Source of the DNA: Ignavibacterium sp.
GTDB lineage: Bacteria; Bacteroidota; Ignavibacteria; Ignavibacteriales; Ignavibacteriaceae
Assembly: GCA_018335755.1 (NCBI GenBank)
Contig: JAGXRK010000011.1
Coordinates: forward strand, 62,001-126,000
Direction of reading: 5' to 3'
DNA length: 64,000 bases
Below the pieces are notes generated by a model, which saw only the letters and a program-made list of their open reading frames with translations, had not been told where the DNA came from and made no database searches. Made by a program: the position numbers and the translations under genes. Positions 1 to 7,486 of this stretch are shown here, piece by piece. Each line of letters opens with the position of its first letter. The stretch's first letter is position 1.

Positions 1-72
1 AAAGGTTATACAATAACTTATGAAGCTCCTATGCTTCGCCATTTTACAGCACAATTCAAACCATTGTATTAA
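1..72 (+). CDS. C-terminal end of an unidentified protein (partial)
   Basis: The first frame is open from base 1 to a TAA at 70-72 and gives 23 residues ending HFTAQFKPLY. The next gene starts two bases later, so the two are probably co-transcribed. Too little is visible to assign a family. A radical SAM partner of the AmmeMemoRadiSam genes just downstream would be one possibility from context only. Confidence 0.5.
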   Translation, partial: KGYTITYEAPMLRHFTAQFKPLY

Positions 73-74
73 AA

Positions 75-899
75 ATGAACATTAAGAAACAATACTTGTA
101 CAATAATGAACGGCAGATATGGAGAATCATTCCGGCCGGCAGCAGAGTAATTATTGAAGAGCGATCTTCAGAAAATAAAGTAGTATTTTTCAATTGTATT
201 AATATTAATACCGGTGACGGTATTTTTTCTGATATACAATTAGATGAAAAGTTCTGGGTTGGTATTGAAGCGGTTGAAGATGATTATATCTTTTTTCATA
301 AATTTCCCAAACCTGATATGCCGAATCATAAAAGCATTATTACCTTTGATATAAATACTGCTTCGGTTCTCTGGAAAAATGATGAACTAACTTATTTATT
401 CTATTATGATGGAAAAGTAGTTTGCTTCAAACAATTATTTGAAAAACGTAATTACTTTCTTATTGATGCAGCAACAGGGCAAATTATTTCTGAACTTGGT
501 GATGATGATGAACAAATAAATGAGCTTCGTCAGGATGCTATAGAAGATTATTATGCTGAAGGCTATCTGTTTCCAGTTGAATTCAGAAGAGATTTAACTC
601 CTGAAACTGAATGGGAAAAGTATCTTCATAACTATGTTCAGAAATTTGTGATAAAAGAAAATGTTTTTTGCGTTACTGTTGATGAACTACTTCTTTTTAA
701 CTATCATGAAATTTCTGAAGAGAATAAGTACAATAATATTTTTGTTGCTGTAGATCTTGAATCAGGTAAAGTTTTAATGAAAGAAACTCTTAATAAGAAA
801 ATTGAAAACCTGATGCCCGATTCTTTCTTTGTAAGAGATAACCTTCTGTTTCTGCTTTTTGAGAAAACGAAGTTTGGAGTTTATTTAATAACAAACTGA
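75..899 (+). CDS. DUF4905-like protein of unknown function
   Basis: This 274-residue protein has no signal peptide or membrane segment, so it is probably cytoplasmic. It has repeated short strand-like blocks ending in patterns such as ITFDINTASVLWKN and VAVDLESGKVLMKE, that is 'aspartate, two or three residues, G-K/S-V-L', as seen in beta-propeller-like repeats. Overall layout and these motifs resemble the Bacteroidota DUF4905 family, whose function is unknown; this is a recognition from memory. The ATG at 75 follows the preceding stop by two bases, and the next gene begins 12 bases after its stop, so it is likely part of one transcription unit with the AMMECR1 and Memo-type genes. No function should be inferred beyond that. 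Confidence 0.6.
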   Translation: MNIKKQYLYNNERQIWRIIPAGSRVIIEERSSENKVVFFNCININTGDGIFSDIQLDEKFWVGIEAVEDDYIFFHKFPKPDMPNHKSIITFDINTASVLWKNDELTYLFYYDGKVVCFKQLFEKRNYFLIDAATGQIISELGDDDEQINELRQDAIEDYYAEGYLFPVEFRRDLTPETEWEKYLHNYVQKFVIKENVFCVTVDELLLFNYHEISEENKYNNIFVAVDLESGKVLMKETLNKKIENLMPDSFFVRDNLLFLLFEKTKFGVYLITN

Positions 900-911
900 T
901 GAGATGATAAA

Positions 912-1457
912 ATGGATATCTCAGAAGATGCAAGATGGATTTTGCTTAAAGCTGCAAGAGAATCAATTCGTTCTGTATTCGGGGATTCTGATATTCCGGA
1001 ACCTGACTACGAAAAATATCCCTTACTTAAAACTCACAAAGGTGCTTTTGTTACTCTTACTATTAATTGTGAGTTGAGAGGGTGCATTGGATACATAATT
1101 GCCCAGCAGCCCCTTTTCGAAGTAGTGTGTGAAGCAGCAAAACAAGCTGCATTTTCCGATCCCCGCTTTCCATCACTAAAAGAAAAAGAGCTTGATTCAA
1201 TAAAGATTGAGGTTTCAGTACTCTCGGATTTTACTCCAATTAATAGCTACGAAGAAATTGAAATAGGTAAACACGGACTACTTCTTGAGGAGGGGGGCAG
1301 AGGTTTACTTCTTCCGCAAGTTGCCGTAGAACATAAAATGAACAGGGAAGAATTTTTGAGTGCAGTTTGCCGTAAAGCTGGTTTATATTCGGAGTATTGG
1401 AAAGAAAGACAATTAAATATTAAAGTTTTTACAGCTGAAATTTTTTCTGAGGAATGA
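912..1457 (+). CDS. amrA: AmmeMemoRadiSam system protein A (AMMECR1 family)
   Basis: A 181-residue AMMECR1-domain protein. The family signature LRGCIGYI is at about residues 54-61, followed by the conserved AAFSDPRFPSL block and the IEVSVLS strand. Bacterial AMMECR1 proteins are often encoded with a Memo-type protein and a radical SAM enzyme, forming the AmmeMemoRadiSam system, whose substrate is not established. Here protein B follows directly, 12 bases downstream, with the Shine-Dalgarno AAAGGAG in the gap. The radical SAM member is not in this window; it may lie upstream, where a gene is cut by the window edge. The protein is complete and of normal length. Family assignment is secure; biochemical role is not. 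Confidence 0.9.
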   Translation: MDISEDARWILLKAARESIRSVFGDSDIPEPDYEKYPLLKTHKGAFVTLTINCELRGCIGYIIAQQPLFEVVCEAAKQAAFSDPRFPSLKEKELDSIKIEVSVLSDFTPINSYEEIEIGKHGLLLEEGGRGLLLPQVAVEHKMNREEFLSAVCRKAGLYSEYWKERQLNIKVFTAEIFSEE

Positions 1458-1469
1458 AAGGAGTTAAAT

Positions 1470-2291
1470 ATGAAACAGGTGAGACACGCACAGGTTGCGG
1501 GATATTTCTATCCATCTGATCCGCAAAAACTAAAAAAGGAAGTTTCTCTTCTTCTTGATATTGCCAAACCACAAAAATCTTATGATAAAATATTCGGAAT
1601 AGTTGCTCCGCACGCAGGTTATGTTTATTCCGGAAAGACAGCAGCATATGCATACAATTTGCTTAAGGATAAAAACATTAAAACTGTTATAGTAATTTCT
1701 CCCAGCCACTCAGAATATTTTCCCGGAGTTTGTGTTTATGAAGGAGATGCTTATGAAACCCCGTTTGGTGAGATAGAGATTGATAAACTAAAAGCGGATA
1801 AACTTTGTGAAGAAAGCAGAATAGTATTTAAAGGTTTACAGGGACACAGAAAAGAACACGCACTTGAAGTGCAGCTTCCTTTTCTTCAAAGTATAATTAA
1901 AGGTTTTAAGATTGTTCCTATTGTAATTGGTGATCAGGGTAAAATGTTTGTTGATGAACTTGCCGCCAATCTTGTAAAAATTTATGATCATGAAACTATT
2001 ATAGTTGCAAGTTCCGATCTCTCGCATTTTCACGATTCGCATACAGCTAATCAGCTTGATTCAATAATTGAAAAAAGGATAAATAATTTTGATTTTGAAA
2101 ATCTACAGAAAGACCTTGAGCTGAATAACTGTGAAGCCTGCGGCGGGGGACCAATTGTAGCTATGATGAAAGCTGCATCATTAGTTGGCGTAAGTAATTC
2201 TCAGGTTCTTAATAGATGTGATTCCGGTGATGTAACTGGTGACAAAAGTGAGGTGGTTGGTTATCTTTCTGCAGTCATCTACAAGAATTAA
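1470..2291 (+). CDS. amrB: AmmeMemoRadiSam system protein B (Memo family)
   Basis: A 273-residue Memo-like protein. It starts with RHAQVAGYFYP, the usual beginning of bacterial Memo proteins. The motifs that build the Memo metal site are visible: APHAGYVYSG with a histidine near residue 49, SPSHSEYF, and CEACGGGPI toward the C-terminus. The fold is related to LigB-type non-haem iron dioxygenases, but no dioxygenase activity can be assumed. The start at 1470 is supported by AAAGGAG eight bases upstream and by homologue length. It forms a tight pair with amrA. It is followed by a short repeat-rich gap and then by convergent pit, so the hairpins at 2418-2474 probably end transcription from both sides. 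Confidence 0.9.
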   Translation: MKQVRHAQVAGYFYPSDPQKLKKEVSLLLDIAKPQKSYDKIFGIVAPHAGYVYSGKTAAYAYNLLKDKNIKTVIVISPSHSEYFPGVCVYEGDAYETPFGEIEIDKLKADKLCEESRIVFKGLQGHRKEHALEVQLPFLQSIIKGFKIVPIVIGDQGKMFVDELAANLVKIYDHETIIVASSDLSHFHDSHTANQLDSIIEKRINNFDFENLQKDLELNNCEACGGGPIVAMMKAASLVGVSNSQVLNRCDSGDVTGDKSEVVGYLSAVIYKN

Positions 2292-2294
2292 AAA

Positions 2295-2480
2295 ATAGAA
2301 CACGGATTGCACGGATCAAACGGATTTTCGCGGATCAAAATGTAGGGAACAGACTCCCTGCCTTATCCGGCCTGCCTGCAGTCTGTTCCAAAAATCTGAA
2401 GACGCAAACATATCTGAGGTCACGAACCCTTTCGTGACCATAGTTCCCTGAAGTCACGAACCACTTCATGACTTTTACAT
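2295..2480. repeat. Intergenic repeat block with two hairpins between convergent genes
   Basis: The gap between amrB and pit holds a run of related short repeats (ACGGATTGCACGGATC, then ACGGATTTTCGCGGATC) and two hairpins. The first pairs GGTCACGAA at 2418-2426 with TTCGTGACC at 2431-2439, nine perfect pairs around CCCT. The second pairs AAGTCACGAA at 2451-2460 with TTCATGACTT at 2465-2474, with one mismatch. The hairpins are near copies of each other. They may act as a bidirectional terminator, although T-runs are weak. Confidence 0.55.
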
Positions 2481-2482
2481 TA

Positions 2483-3478
2483 TCAAAAAATCGAATTGAT
2501 GTAAACTAATACCTGATAAGTAATCATTGCACAAACAGCAGAAAGAGGGATCGTTAATATCCATGCCCACAAAATATTTTTTGCGACACCCCATCTCACT
2601 GCTGATAAACTTTTTGTTGCTCCTACTCCAATGATAGCACCTGTGATTGTATGAGTTGTGCTTACAGGAATACCAAAAATAGTTGCACCCATAATAGTTA
2701 ATCCCGCAGAAGTTTCAGCGCTGAAACCGCCGAACGGAGTCAGTTTTGTTACACGCATACCAAGAGTTTTAATTACTTTCCAGCCGCCGAATAAAGTTCC
2801 CATTGCAATTACAGTATGACTTAATATTACAACCCAGAATGGAACATAAAATGTTTCGCCCAGCATTTGATTTGTGAAAAGTACAACGGTGATTATTCCT
2901 ATTGTCTTTTGTGCATCATTTGACCCATGACTTAAGCTGTATACTGCTGCAGATAACAACTGAAGTTTTCGGAAATAAAAGTCCACTTTTCGCGGAGGCT
3001 GGTTTCTGACTATCCATAAAGTGAGAACAGAAAAGATATAAGCTATTATCATTCCAAGTATTGGTGCAAGAAAAATGAAAATAATAATTTTCAGATAACC
3101 TGAGAGAATTAATGCTTCAATCCCAGCTTTGATTAGTCCTGCGCCGCCATAACCGCCGATTATTGCATGCGACACACTAATAGGAAGACCGAAATGTGTT
3201 GCACTTGCAGTAAGAATAATTGCACCAATAACTCCGGAAGCAATAACAAAATTATCAACAATGTTTACATCAACCAGACCTTTGCCGATTGTTGTAGCAA
3301 CACTGACACCGAAAGCAAAGGCAGCGGCAAAATTAAAAAATGCTGCCCATGCAACCGCCTGAAAAGGTGTAAGAACTCTTGTTGATACAATTGTTGCAAT
3401 AGAATTTGCGGCATCGTTCATGCCGTTATAGAAATCGAATACCAGTGCCAGAAAAATGATCAGAATTACAATTTCCAT
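2483..3478 (-). CDS. pit: PiT family inorganic phosphate transporter
   Basis: A 331-residue integral membrane protein with about ten hydrophobic segments. Both halves of the PiT signature are visible: DFYNGMNDAANSIAT near the N-terminus and SHGSNDAQKTIGII in the middle, each with the GxNDA core. PiT proteins carry metal-phosphate by proton or sodium symport across the inner membrane. The gene lies six bases downstream of a DUF47 gene on the same strand, the usual PhoU-like partner of PiT transporters, so the two are surely one operon. Length is on the short side, as in many bacterial and archaeal PiT proteins. Low-affinity phosphate uptake is the likely role; substrate cannot be proven from sequence. 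Confidence 0.93.
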   Translation of the reverse strand: MEIVILIIFLALVFDFYNGMNDAANSIATIVSTRVLTPFQAVAWAAFFNFAAAFAFGVSVATTIGKGLVDVNIVDNFVIASGVIGAIILTASATHFGLPISVSHAIIGGYGGAGLIKAGIEALILSGYLKIIIFIFLAPILGMIIAYIFSVLTLWIVRNQPPRKVDFYFRKLQLLSAAVYSLSHGSNDAQKTIGIITVVLFTNQMLGETFYVPFWVVILSHTVIAMGTLFGGWKVIKTLGMRVTKLTPFGGFSAETSAGLTIMGATIFGIPVSTTHTITGAIIGVGATKSLSAVRWGVAKNILWAWILTIPLSAVCAMITYQVLVYINSIF

Positions 3479-3484
3479 CTGTGA

Positions 3485-4096
3485 CTATGCGTTCTTAATA
3501 AATATAGTAAGTATGATGTTAGCTGTGGATTGGCATTTATCCGATATTCTTTCAAGCAAATCTAAAATTTCTTTCTTTTTAATCAGTTCAATTGCATCTT
3601 TCTCTTCGACAAATAATTCTTTCATAGCCTGTCTGTAAATTGCATCTGCCTGAGTTTCTAGATCTTTTACCGCTTTGCATTCATTGATACTTTTCACTTT
3701 CAAATCCTGTATTGCAACTCCCAGTTCGATTATCTGCTGATGAACAATCGCTGCCATCTGATCTGCGTAATTTATTTTTTTTGTAATGTTGAAGGTATCA
3801 ACCCTGGCTGCTGCACCGAGAAGCATATCGCTTATATCATCCAGTCGTTTTATCAGGGCAAATATGTCCTCACGATCAAACGGGGTTATATAAGTTTTAT
3901 TTAATCGCTTTGTAATTTTTGATGATATTTCATCACATCTGAGTTCAAGCGGCTTCATCTTTAGGAAATTATTCTGATCCGGAATTTCAGAGTTAAAAAG
4001 CTGTTCAGAATATCTTGACATCTCTCCGATATGAGAGATCATCTGTTTGAAGTCTTCAAAATATTTTTCTTCTTTTGGAAGCAATTTATTAAACAT
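3485..4096 (-). CDS. DUF47 family PhoU-like protein (TIGR00153 type)
   Basis: A 203-residue all-helical protein beginning MFNKLLPKEEKYFEDF, typical of the DUF47/TIGR00153 family. Members resemble PhoU in fold and are usually encoded immediately before a Pit transporter, as here. The helices contain regularly spaced acidic and basic residues, for example CDEISSKITKRLNKTYITPFDREDI and the SDMLLGAAARVD stretch, which match the family's metal-binding PhoU-like repeats. It probably modulates or assembles with the transporter at the membrane. The divergent glyS gene starts about 160 bases away, so the shared upstream region must hold both promoters. Confidence 0.9.
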   Translation of the reverse strand: MFNKLLPKEEKYFEDFKQMISHIGEMSRYSEQLFNSEIPDQNNFLKMKPLELRCDEISSKITKRLNKTYITPFDREDIFALIKRLDDISDMLLGAAARVDTFNITKKINYADQMAAIVHQQIIELGVAIQDLKVKSINECKAVKDLETQADAIYRQAMKELFVEEKDAIELIKKKEILDLLERISDKCQSTANIILTIFIKNA

Positions 4097-4254
4097 AACT
4101 CTCCACTGGTTTAGATAGGTGATATTTAGAAAATGAGCCTTCGACTATTCAAAACTAAAAATGTTTATAAACTTCACATAATTATTTCCGAAAAAAAATT
4201 AAAATTGTAATTGTTATATTGCCTGCCAGATTTTGAATTTTATGGAGAATCATC

Positions 4255-5739
4255 ATCGAAAAGAAAAATAAAGTACAGGATGCTGTTGCTAATATTGTTT
4301 CCTTAGCAAAAAGACGCGGATTTGTCTTTCAATCAAGTGAAATTTATGGCGGACTTAACGGCTGCTGGGATTATGGTCCGTTGGGAGTTGAATTGCTTAA
4401 GAATATTAAAGAAGAGTGGTGGAAGTCAATGACCTATCGCGATGATGTGGAAGGTCTTGATGCTTCAATTCTAATGCATGCCAGGGTTTGGGAAGCCTCG
4501 GGTCACGTTGAAAATTTTACTGATCCTATGATTGATTGTAAGCAATGTAAGGCCAGATTCAGACTTGATGTGCTTGGTGATTCTATAAATGATAAGAAAA
4601 AACAAAAAGCTGTTGATGAATTAAAATCTGAAGTGAAAGATAATTCAGATCTTCTAAGCTGGATTGAAAAAACATATGCTGATGCCGGTGATGAAGATCC
4701 TTTCAGTTTAATGCTCGAGCATTCTGAGTTAGGGAAAAAAATATTAAGCAAACTGAATTGCCCTCAATGCGGAAATGCGAATACTTTTACAGATGCCCGC
4801 AAATTCAATTTAATGTTTAAAACATTCGTGGGACCTGTTGAGGACACAGGGTCAGTGGTTTATCTTCGACCTGAAACAGCGCAGGGAATTTTTGTTAACT
4901 TTTTGAATGTTCAGAGTTCATCAAGACAAAAACTCCCATTCGGAATTGCACAAATAGGCAAAGCATTCCGCAATGAAATAAATACAAAGAATTTTCTTTT
5001 CCGTACAAGAGAATTTGAACAGATGGAAATGCAGTTTTTTGTCAATCCAAAAGCTGATAAAGAATGGTATGATTACTGGAAATCTGCACGTATTGAATGG
5101 TTCAAGTCACTTGGAATGACTCCGACAAAACTCCGTTATCACGATCATCCCCAGGATAAGCTTGCACACTATGCTAAAGAAGCGACAGATATTGAGTATG
5201 AATTTCCGTTTGGCTGGGGCGAGATTGAAGGAATTCATAACAGGACTGATTTTGATTTATCACAGCATGAAAAATTTTCGGGTAAATCTCTTAAGTATTT
5301 TGATGATGAAGCAAAAGAAAAATATGTTCCATTCATTATTGAAACTTCAGCAGGTGCCAGCAGATCGTTTATGGCGTTTTTGATTGATGCTTATTATGAG
5401 GAAGAGGTGAATGGTGAAATGAGATCAGTATTAAAGTTTCATCCTAAACTTGCACCAATAAAAGCAGCTATCTTCCCATTGGTTAATAAGGACGGAATGC
5501 CGGAAGTAGCAAGAGAAATTGAAAAAGAACTTCGAAAGAACTTCAAAGTATTCTATGATGATAAAGGTGCTGTCGGTAGACGTTACAGAAGACAAGATGA
5601 AGCCGGAACGCCGTTCTGCATTACTGTCGATACCCAGACTCTTGAAGATAAAACAGTAACTGTTCGTGACAGAGATACTATGGTTCAGGAAAGAGTTGTG
5701 ATAGATCAGTTATCAAGATATTTGAGCGATAAACTTTAG
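4255..5739 (+). CDS. glyS: Glycyl-tRNA synthetase, homodimeric type, with a probable ATC start
   Basis: This class II aminoacyl-tRNA synthetase charges tRNA-Gly. Class II motifs and family blocks are clear: FQSSEIYGGLNGCWDYGPLG, LRPETAQGIFVNF, FGIAQIGKAFRNEI, RTREFEQMEMQFF and the C-terminal anticodon-binding domain with FCITVDTQTLEDKTVT. The CxxC pairs in CKQCKARF and NCPQCGNAN are the metal-ribbon insertion. The conserved N-terminal block begins well upstream of the first ATG, GTG or TTG in frame (TTG at 4381). The frame is open from a TGA at 4234-4236 and contains only ATT/ATC candidates. GGAG at 4244-4247 sits seven bases before ATC at 4255, giving IEKKNKVQDAVANIVSLAKR, which matches where homologues start. 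An out-of-frame ATG at 4242 encodes only nine codons. Total 494 residues. A sequence error (ATG read as ATC) is the main alternative. Confidence 0.93.
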   Translation: MEKKNKVQDAVANIVSLAKRRGFVFQSSEIYGGLNGCWDYGPLGVELLKNIKEEWWKSMTYRDDVEGLDASILMHARVWEASGHVENFTDPMIDCKQCKARFRLDVLGDSINDKKKQKAVDELKSEVKDNSDLLSWIEKTYADAGDEDPFSLMLEHSELGKKILSKLNCPQCGNANTFTDARKFNLMFKTFVGPVEDTGSVVYLRPETAQGIFVNFLNVQSSSRQKLPFGIAQIGKAFRNEINTKNFLFRTREFEQMEMQFFVNPKADKEWYDYWKSARIEWFKSLGMTPTKLRYHDHPQDKLAHYAKEATDIEYEFPFGWGEIEGIHNRTDFDLSQHEKFSGKSLKYFDDEAKEKYVPFIIETSAGASRSFMAFLIDAYYEEEVNGEMRSVLKFHPKLAPIKAAIFPLVNKDGMPEVAREIEKELRKNFKVFYDDKGAVGRRYRRQDEAGTPFCITVDTQTLEDKTVTVRDRDTMVQERVVIDQLSRYLSDKL

Positions 5740-5756
5740 AGAGAGAGAGCACCTCT

Positions 5757-5900
5757 CCCAACTTCTTGCGGCGGAGGTAATTTTAAATCTCAGTTCGAAG
5801 GCCCCGACTCGTCGGGGGACTGAGATATCTTAACATAACAAAAGACTTCTCCCTTCGGTCGAAGTGACAATTAGAAGATTTACGCATTCACCAAAGGGAA
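5757..5900. repeat. Intergenic palindromic repeat downstream of glyS
   Basis: The region contains a long hairpin: ATCTCAGT at 5787-5794 pairs with ACTGAGAT at 5819-5826, and inside it CCCCGAC at 5802-5808 pairs with GTCGGGG at 5811-5817. The core CCCCGAC-TC-GTCGGGG is of the same type as the palindromes sitting in the broken tRNA-Asn copies at 26990 and 27085. A segment reading CTTCTCCCTTCGGTCGAAG follows. This looks like a dispersed intergenic repeat rather than coding sequence. Confidence 0.5.
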
Positions 5901-5922
5901 GCGGAGTAAAAGCAATTTTTCA

Positions 5923-5952
5923 GGCGATTAGTTCAATCGCCTTTTTATTTTT
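5923..5952 (+). terminator. Rho-independent terminator after glyS
   Basis: GGCGATT (5923-5929) and AATCGCC (5935-5941) form a seven-pair stem with a five-base loop, followed directly by TTTTTATTTTT. It lies after glyS and before the TPR gene, so it most likely ends the glyS transcript. Confidence 0.85.
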
Positions 5953-6010
5953 AGCTTGTTTTATTTCCAAATGATTTCAAAATTTGATTTGAACAAAATT
6001 TTAAGTGATT

Positions 6011-7147
6011 ATGAAAAAACTATTAGTAATATTCTTTCTGTTAACAGTAACAGCATTTACCCAATCTGATTTTGAAGATCGTGTTCAGGATGGCATTAAG
6101 CAGATTTATAATATTAAGTTTGATGAAGCTGAACGAACATTCAGAAATCTGATTGCTGACTATCCGGATCATCCGTCAGGCAGATTCTTTCTTGCTATGA
6201 TCGATTGGTGGAAAATCCTGCTTGAGCTGGATAATGAAGATCATGATGATATTTTCTTTCAGAAGCTTGAGGATGTAATCTTTCAATGCGATGAGATACT
6301 GAAGAAGGACAGAAGCAATGTTGATGCACTATTCTTTAAAGGAGGTGCTATTGGTTTCAGAGGAAGATTGCGTGCATTAAGAGAAAGCTGGCTTAAAGCT
6401 GCTGATGACGGTCGTGAAGCCCTGCCGATTGTTGAGCGGGCTGCTAACCTAGACCCTGGTAATCTTGATGTGCAATTAGGCTTTGGAATATATAATTATT
6501 ACGCAGATGTAATTCCTTCAGAATTTCCATTAATAAAACCGCTTATGATCTTTTTTCCATCCGGTGACAAAAAGAAAGGAATCGAGCAGCTTCGTAATAC
6601 TGCTTTTAATGGAAAGTATGCAAAGTATGAAGCTCAGTATTTTTTAATGACCCTATACTGGCGTTATGAAGGGGATATGTTTGCTGCTGATGAATTTGCA
6701 GGAATGCTTACGGATGAATTTCCTGATAACCCTGTTTTTCAAAGATGGCGAGGAAGAATTGCCGTCCGCAAAGGTGATTGGATTACGGCTGATTCTTTAT
6801 TTAAAGATGTTATTTATAAAGCTGAAAAAAATCTGCCCGGATATAATCTTCCGTCATCAATGAGAGAATCGACGTATTATGTCGGCTATAAAGCCAGGGA
6901 TAATGGCTTAATAGATTCGGCAAAAACAATGTTTGAAAAATGTCTTGAGTTATCTAAGAAAATTGATAAAAAGCAGGAATCCGGTTTCCAGGTAAATGCT
7001 CTTGTTTATCTTGCAATGATAGAAGAACAGCAGGGAAGAACGGAAAGCGCTATTGCAATGTATGAAAGAGTCTTGAAGATGAGGGATTATGGCAATTCCC
7101 ATTCCATTGCCAGAACGAGTATTAATTCACTTAAGCGGGGTGGTTAG
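6011..7147 (+). CDS. Secreted TPR-repeat protein
   Basis: A 378-residue protein with a signal peptide (MKKLLVIFFLLTVTAFTQS) followed by several tetratricopeptide-like helix pairs, for example around AERTFRNLIADYPDHPSGRFFLA, AADDGREALPIVERAANLDPGNLDVQLGFG and TESAIAMYERVLKMRDYG. TPR repeats mediate protein contacts; location is periplasmic or outer-membrane associated. The start at 6011 is preferred over a GTG six bases upstream because it places the basic residues at the front of the signal peptide. The gene follows the glyS terminator, so it is probably transcribed alone. It converges on and overlaps by 21 bases a truncated gene on the other strand. No specific role can be given. Confidence 0.8.
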   Translation: MKKLLVIFFLLTVTAFTQSDFEDRVQDGIKQIYNIKFDEAERTFRNLIADYPDHPSGRFFLAMIDWWKILLELDNEDHDDIFFQKLEDVIFQCDEILKKDRSNVDALFFKGGAIGFRGRLRALRESWLKAADDGREALPIVERAANLDPGNLDVQLGFGIYNYYADVIPSEFPLIKPLMIFFPSGDKKKGIEQLRNTAFNGKYAKYEAQYFLMTLYWRYEGDMFAADEFAGMLTDEFPDNPVFQRWRGRIAVRKGDWITADSLFKDVIYKAEKNLPGYNLPSSMRESTYYVGYKARDNGLIDSAKTMFEKCLELSKKIDKKQESGFQVNALVYLAMIEEQQGRTESAIAMYERVLKMRDYGNSHSIARTSINSLKRGG

Positions 7148-7423
7148 ATCAGAGTGGAGAAAAGGTATAATGCTTAAGCTATGCTCAGCGGCTGTACTGA
7201 TTGAATAAGCATAGCCATAATTGGTTGCATCATCGCCTGAGGTAGTGTAGTGAACGACAAAATTATTGCTTTCAATAATTAATTCCGGACCACTAAGGGT
7301 TGGTCTATCCAGTGTTTCTGTAAATCCATTTTGAAGTCCGTCTGATCCGCATCTTACTTCAAGATTCTGTGATAGAATTGCAGAAGCACAGAACAAAACT
7401 ATCAAAATAATAAACCTGTTCAT
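7127..7423 (-). pseudogene. Truncated N-terminus of a secreted MXAN_6640-like metallopeptidase
   Basis: The reading frame codes for a signal peptide (MNRFIILIVLFCASAILSQ) and then a stretch ending NFVVHYTTSGDDATNYGYA. That 'F-x-(V/I)-H-Y-(T/N)-x-S-G' block is the same one found near residue 100 of the full-length metallopeptidase at 16616-18349 (FKIHYNQSG). Here the frame ends about 50 residues later, with no zinc motif and no sorting domain. The stop lies inside the 3' end of the convergent TPR gene, as if a deletion joined the two. The start at 7423 is supported by AGGGA about seven bases upstream. It may be a gene fragment or a short secreted protein in its own right. Confidence 0.5.
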
Positions 7424-7486
7424 TTTATTCCCTTTCATTAGTTAAATAATAAAACGAATTGTTTTATGCATAGCAGTTCTTTATTA

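Noticed and set aside
5757-5900. Small RNA gene after glyS
   Set aside because: The strong palindrome resembles dispersed repeats elsewhere in the window; no promoter is evident and the real terminator follows at 5923.
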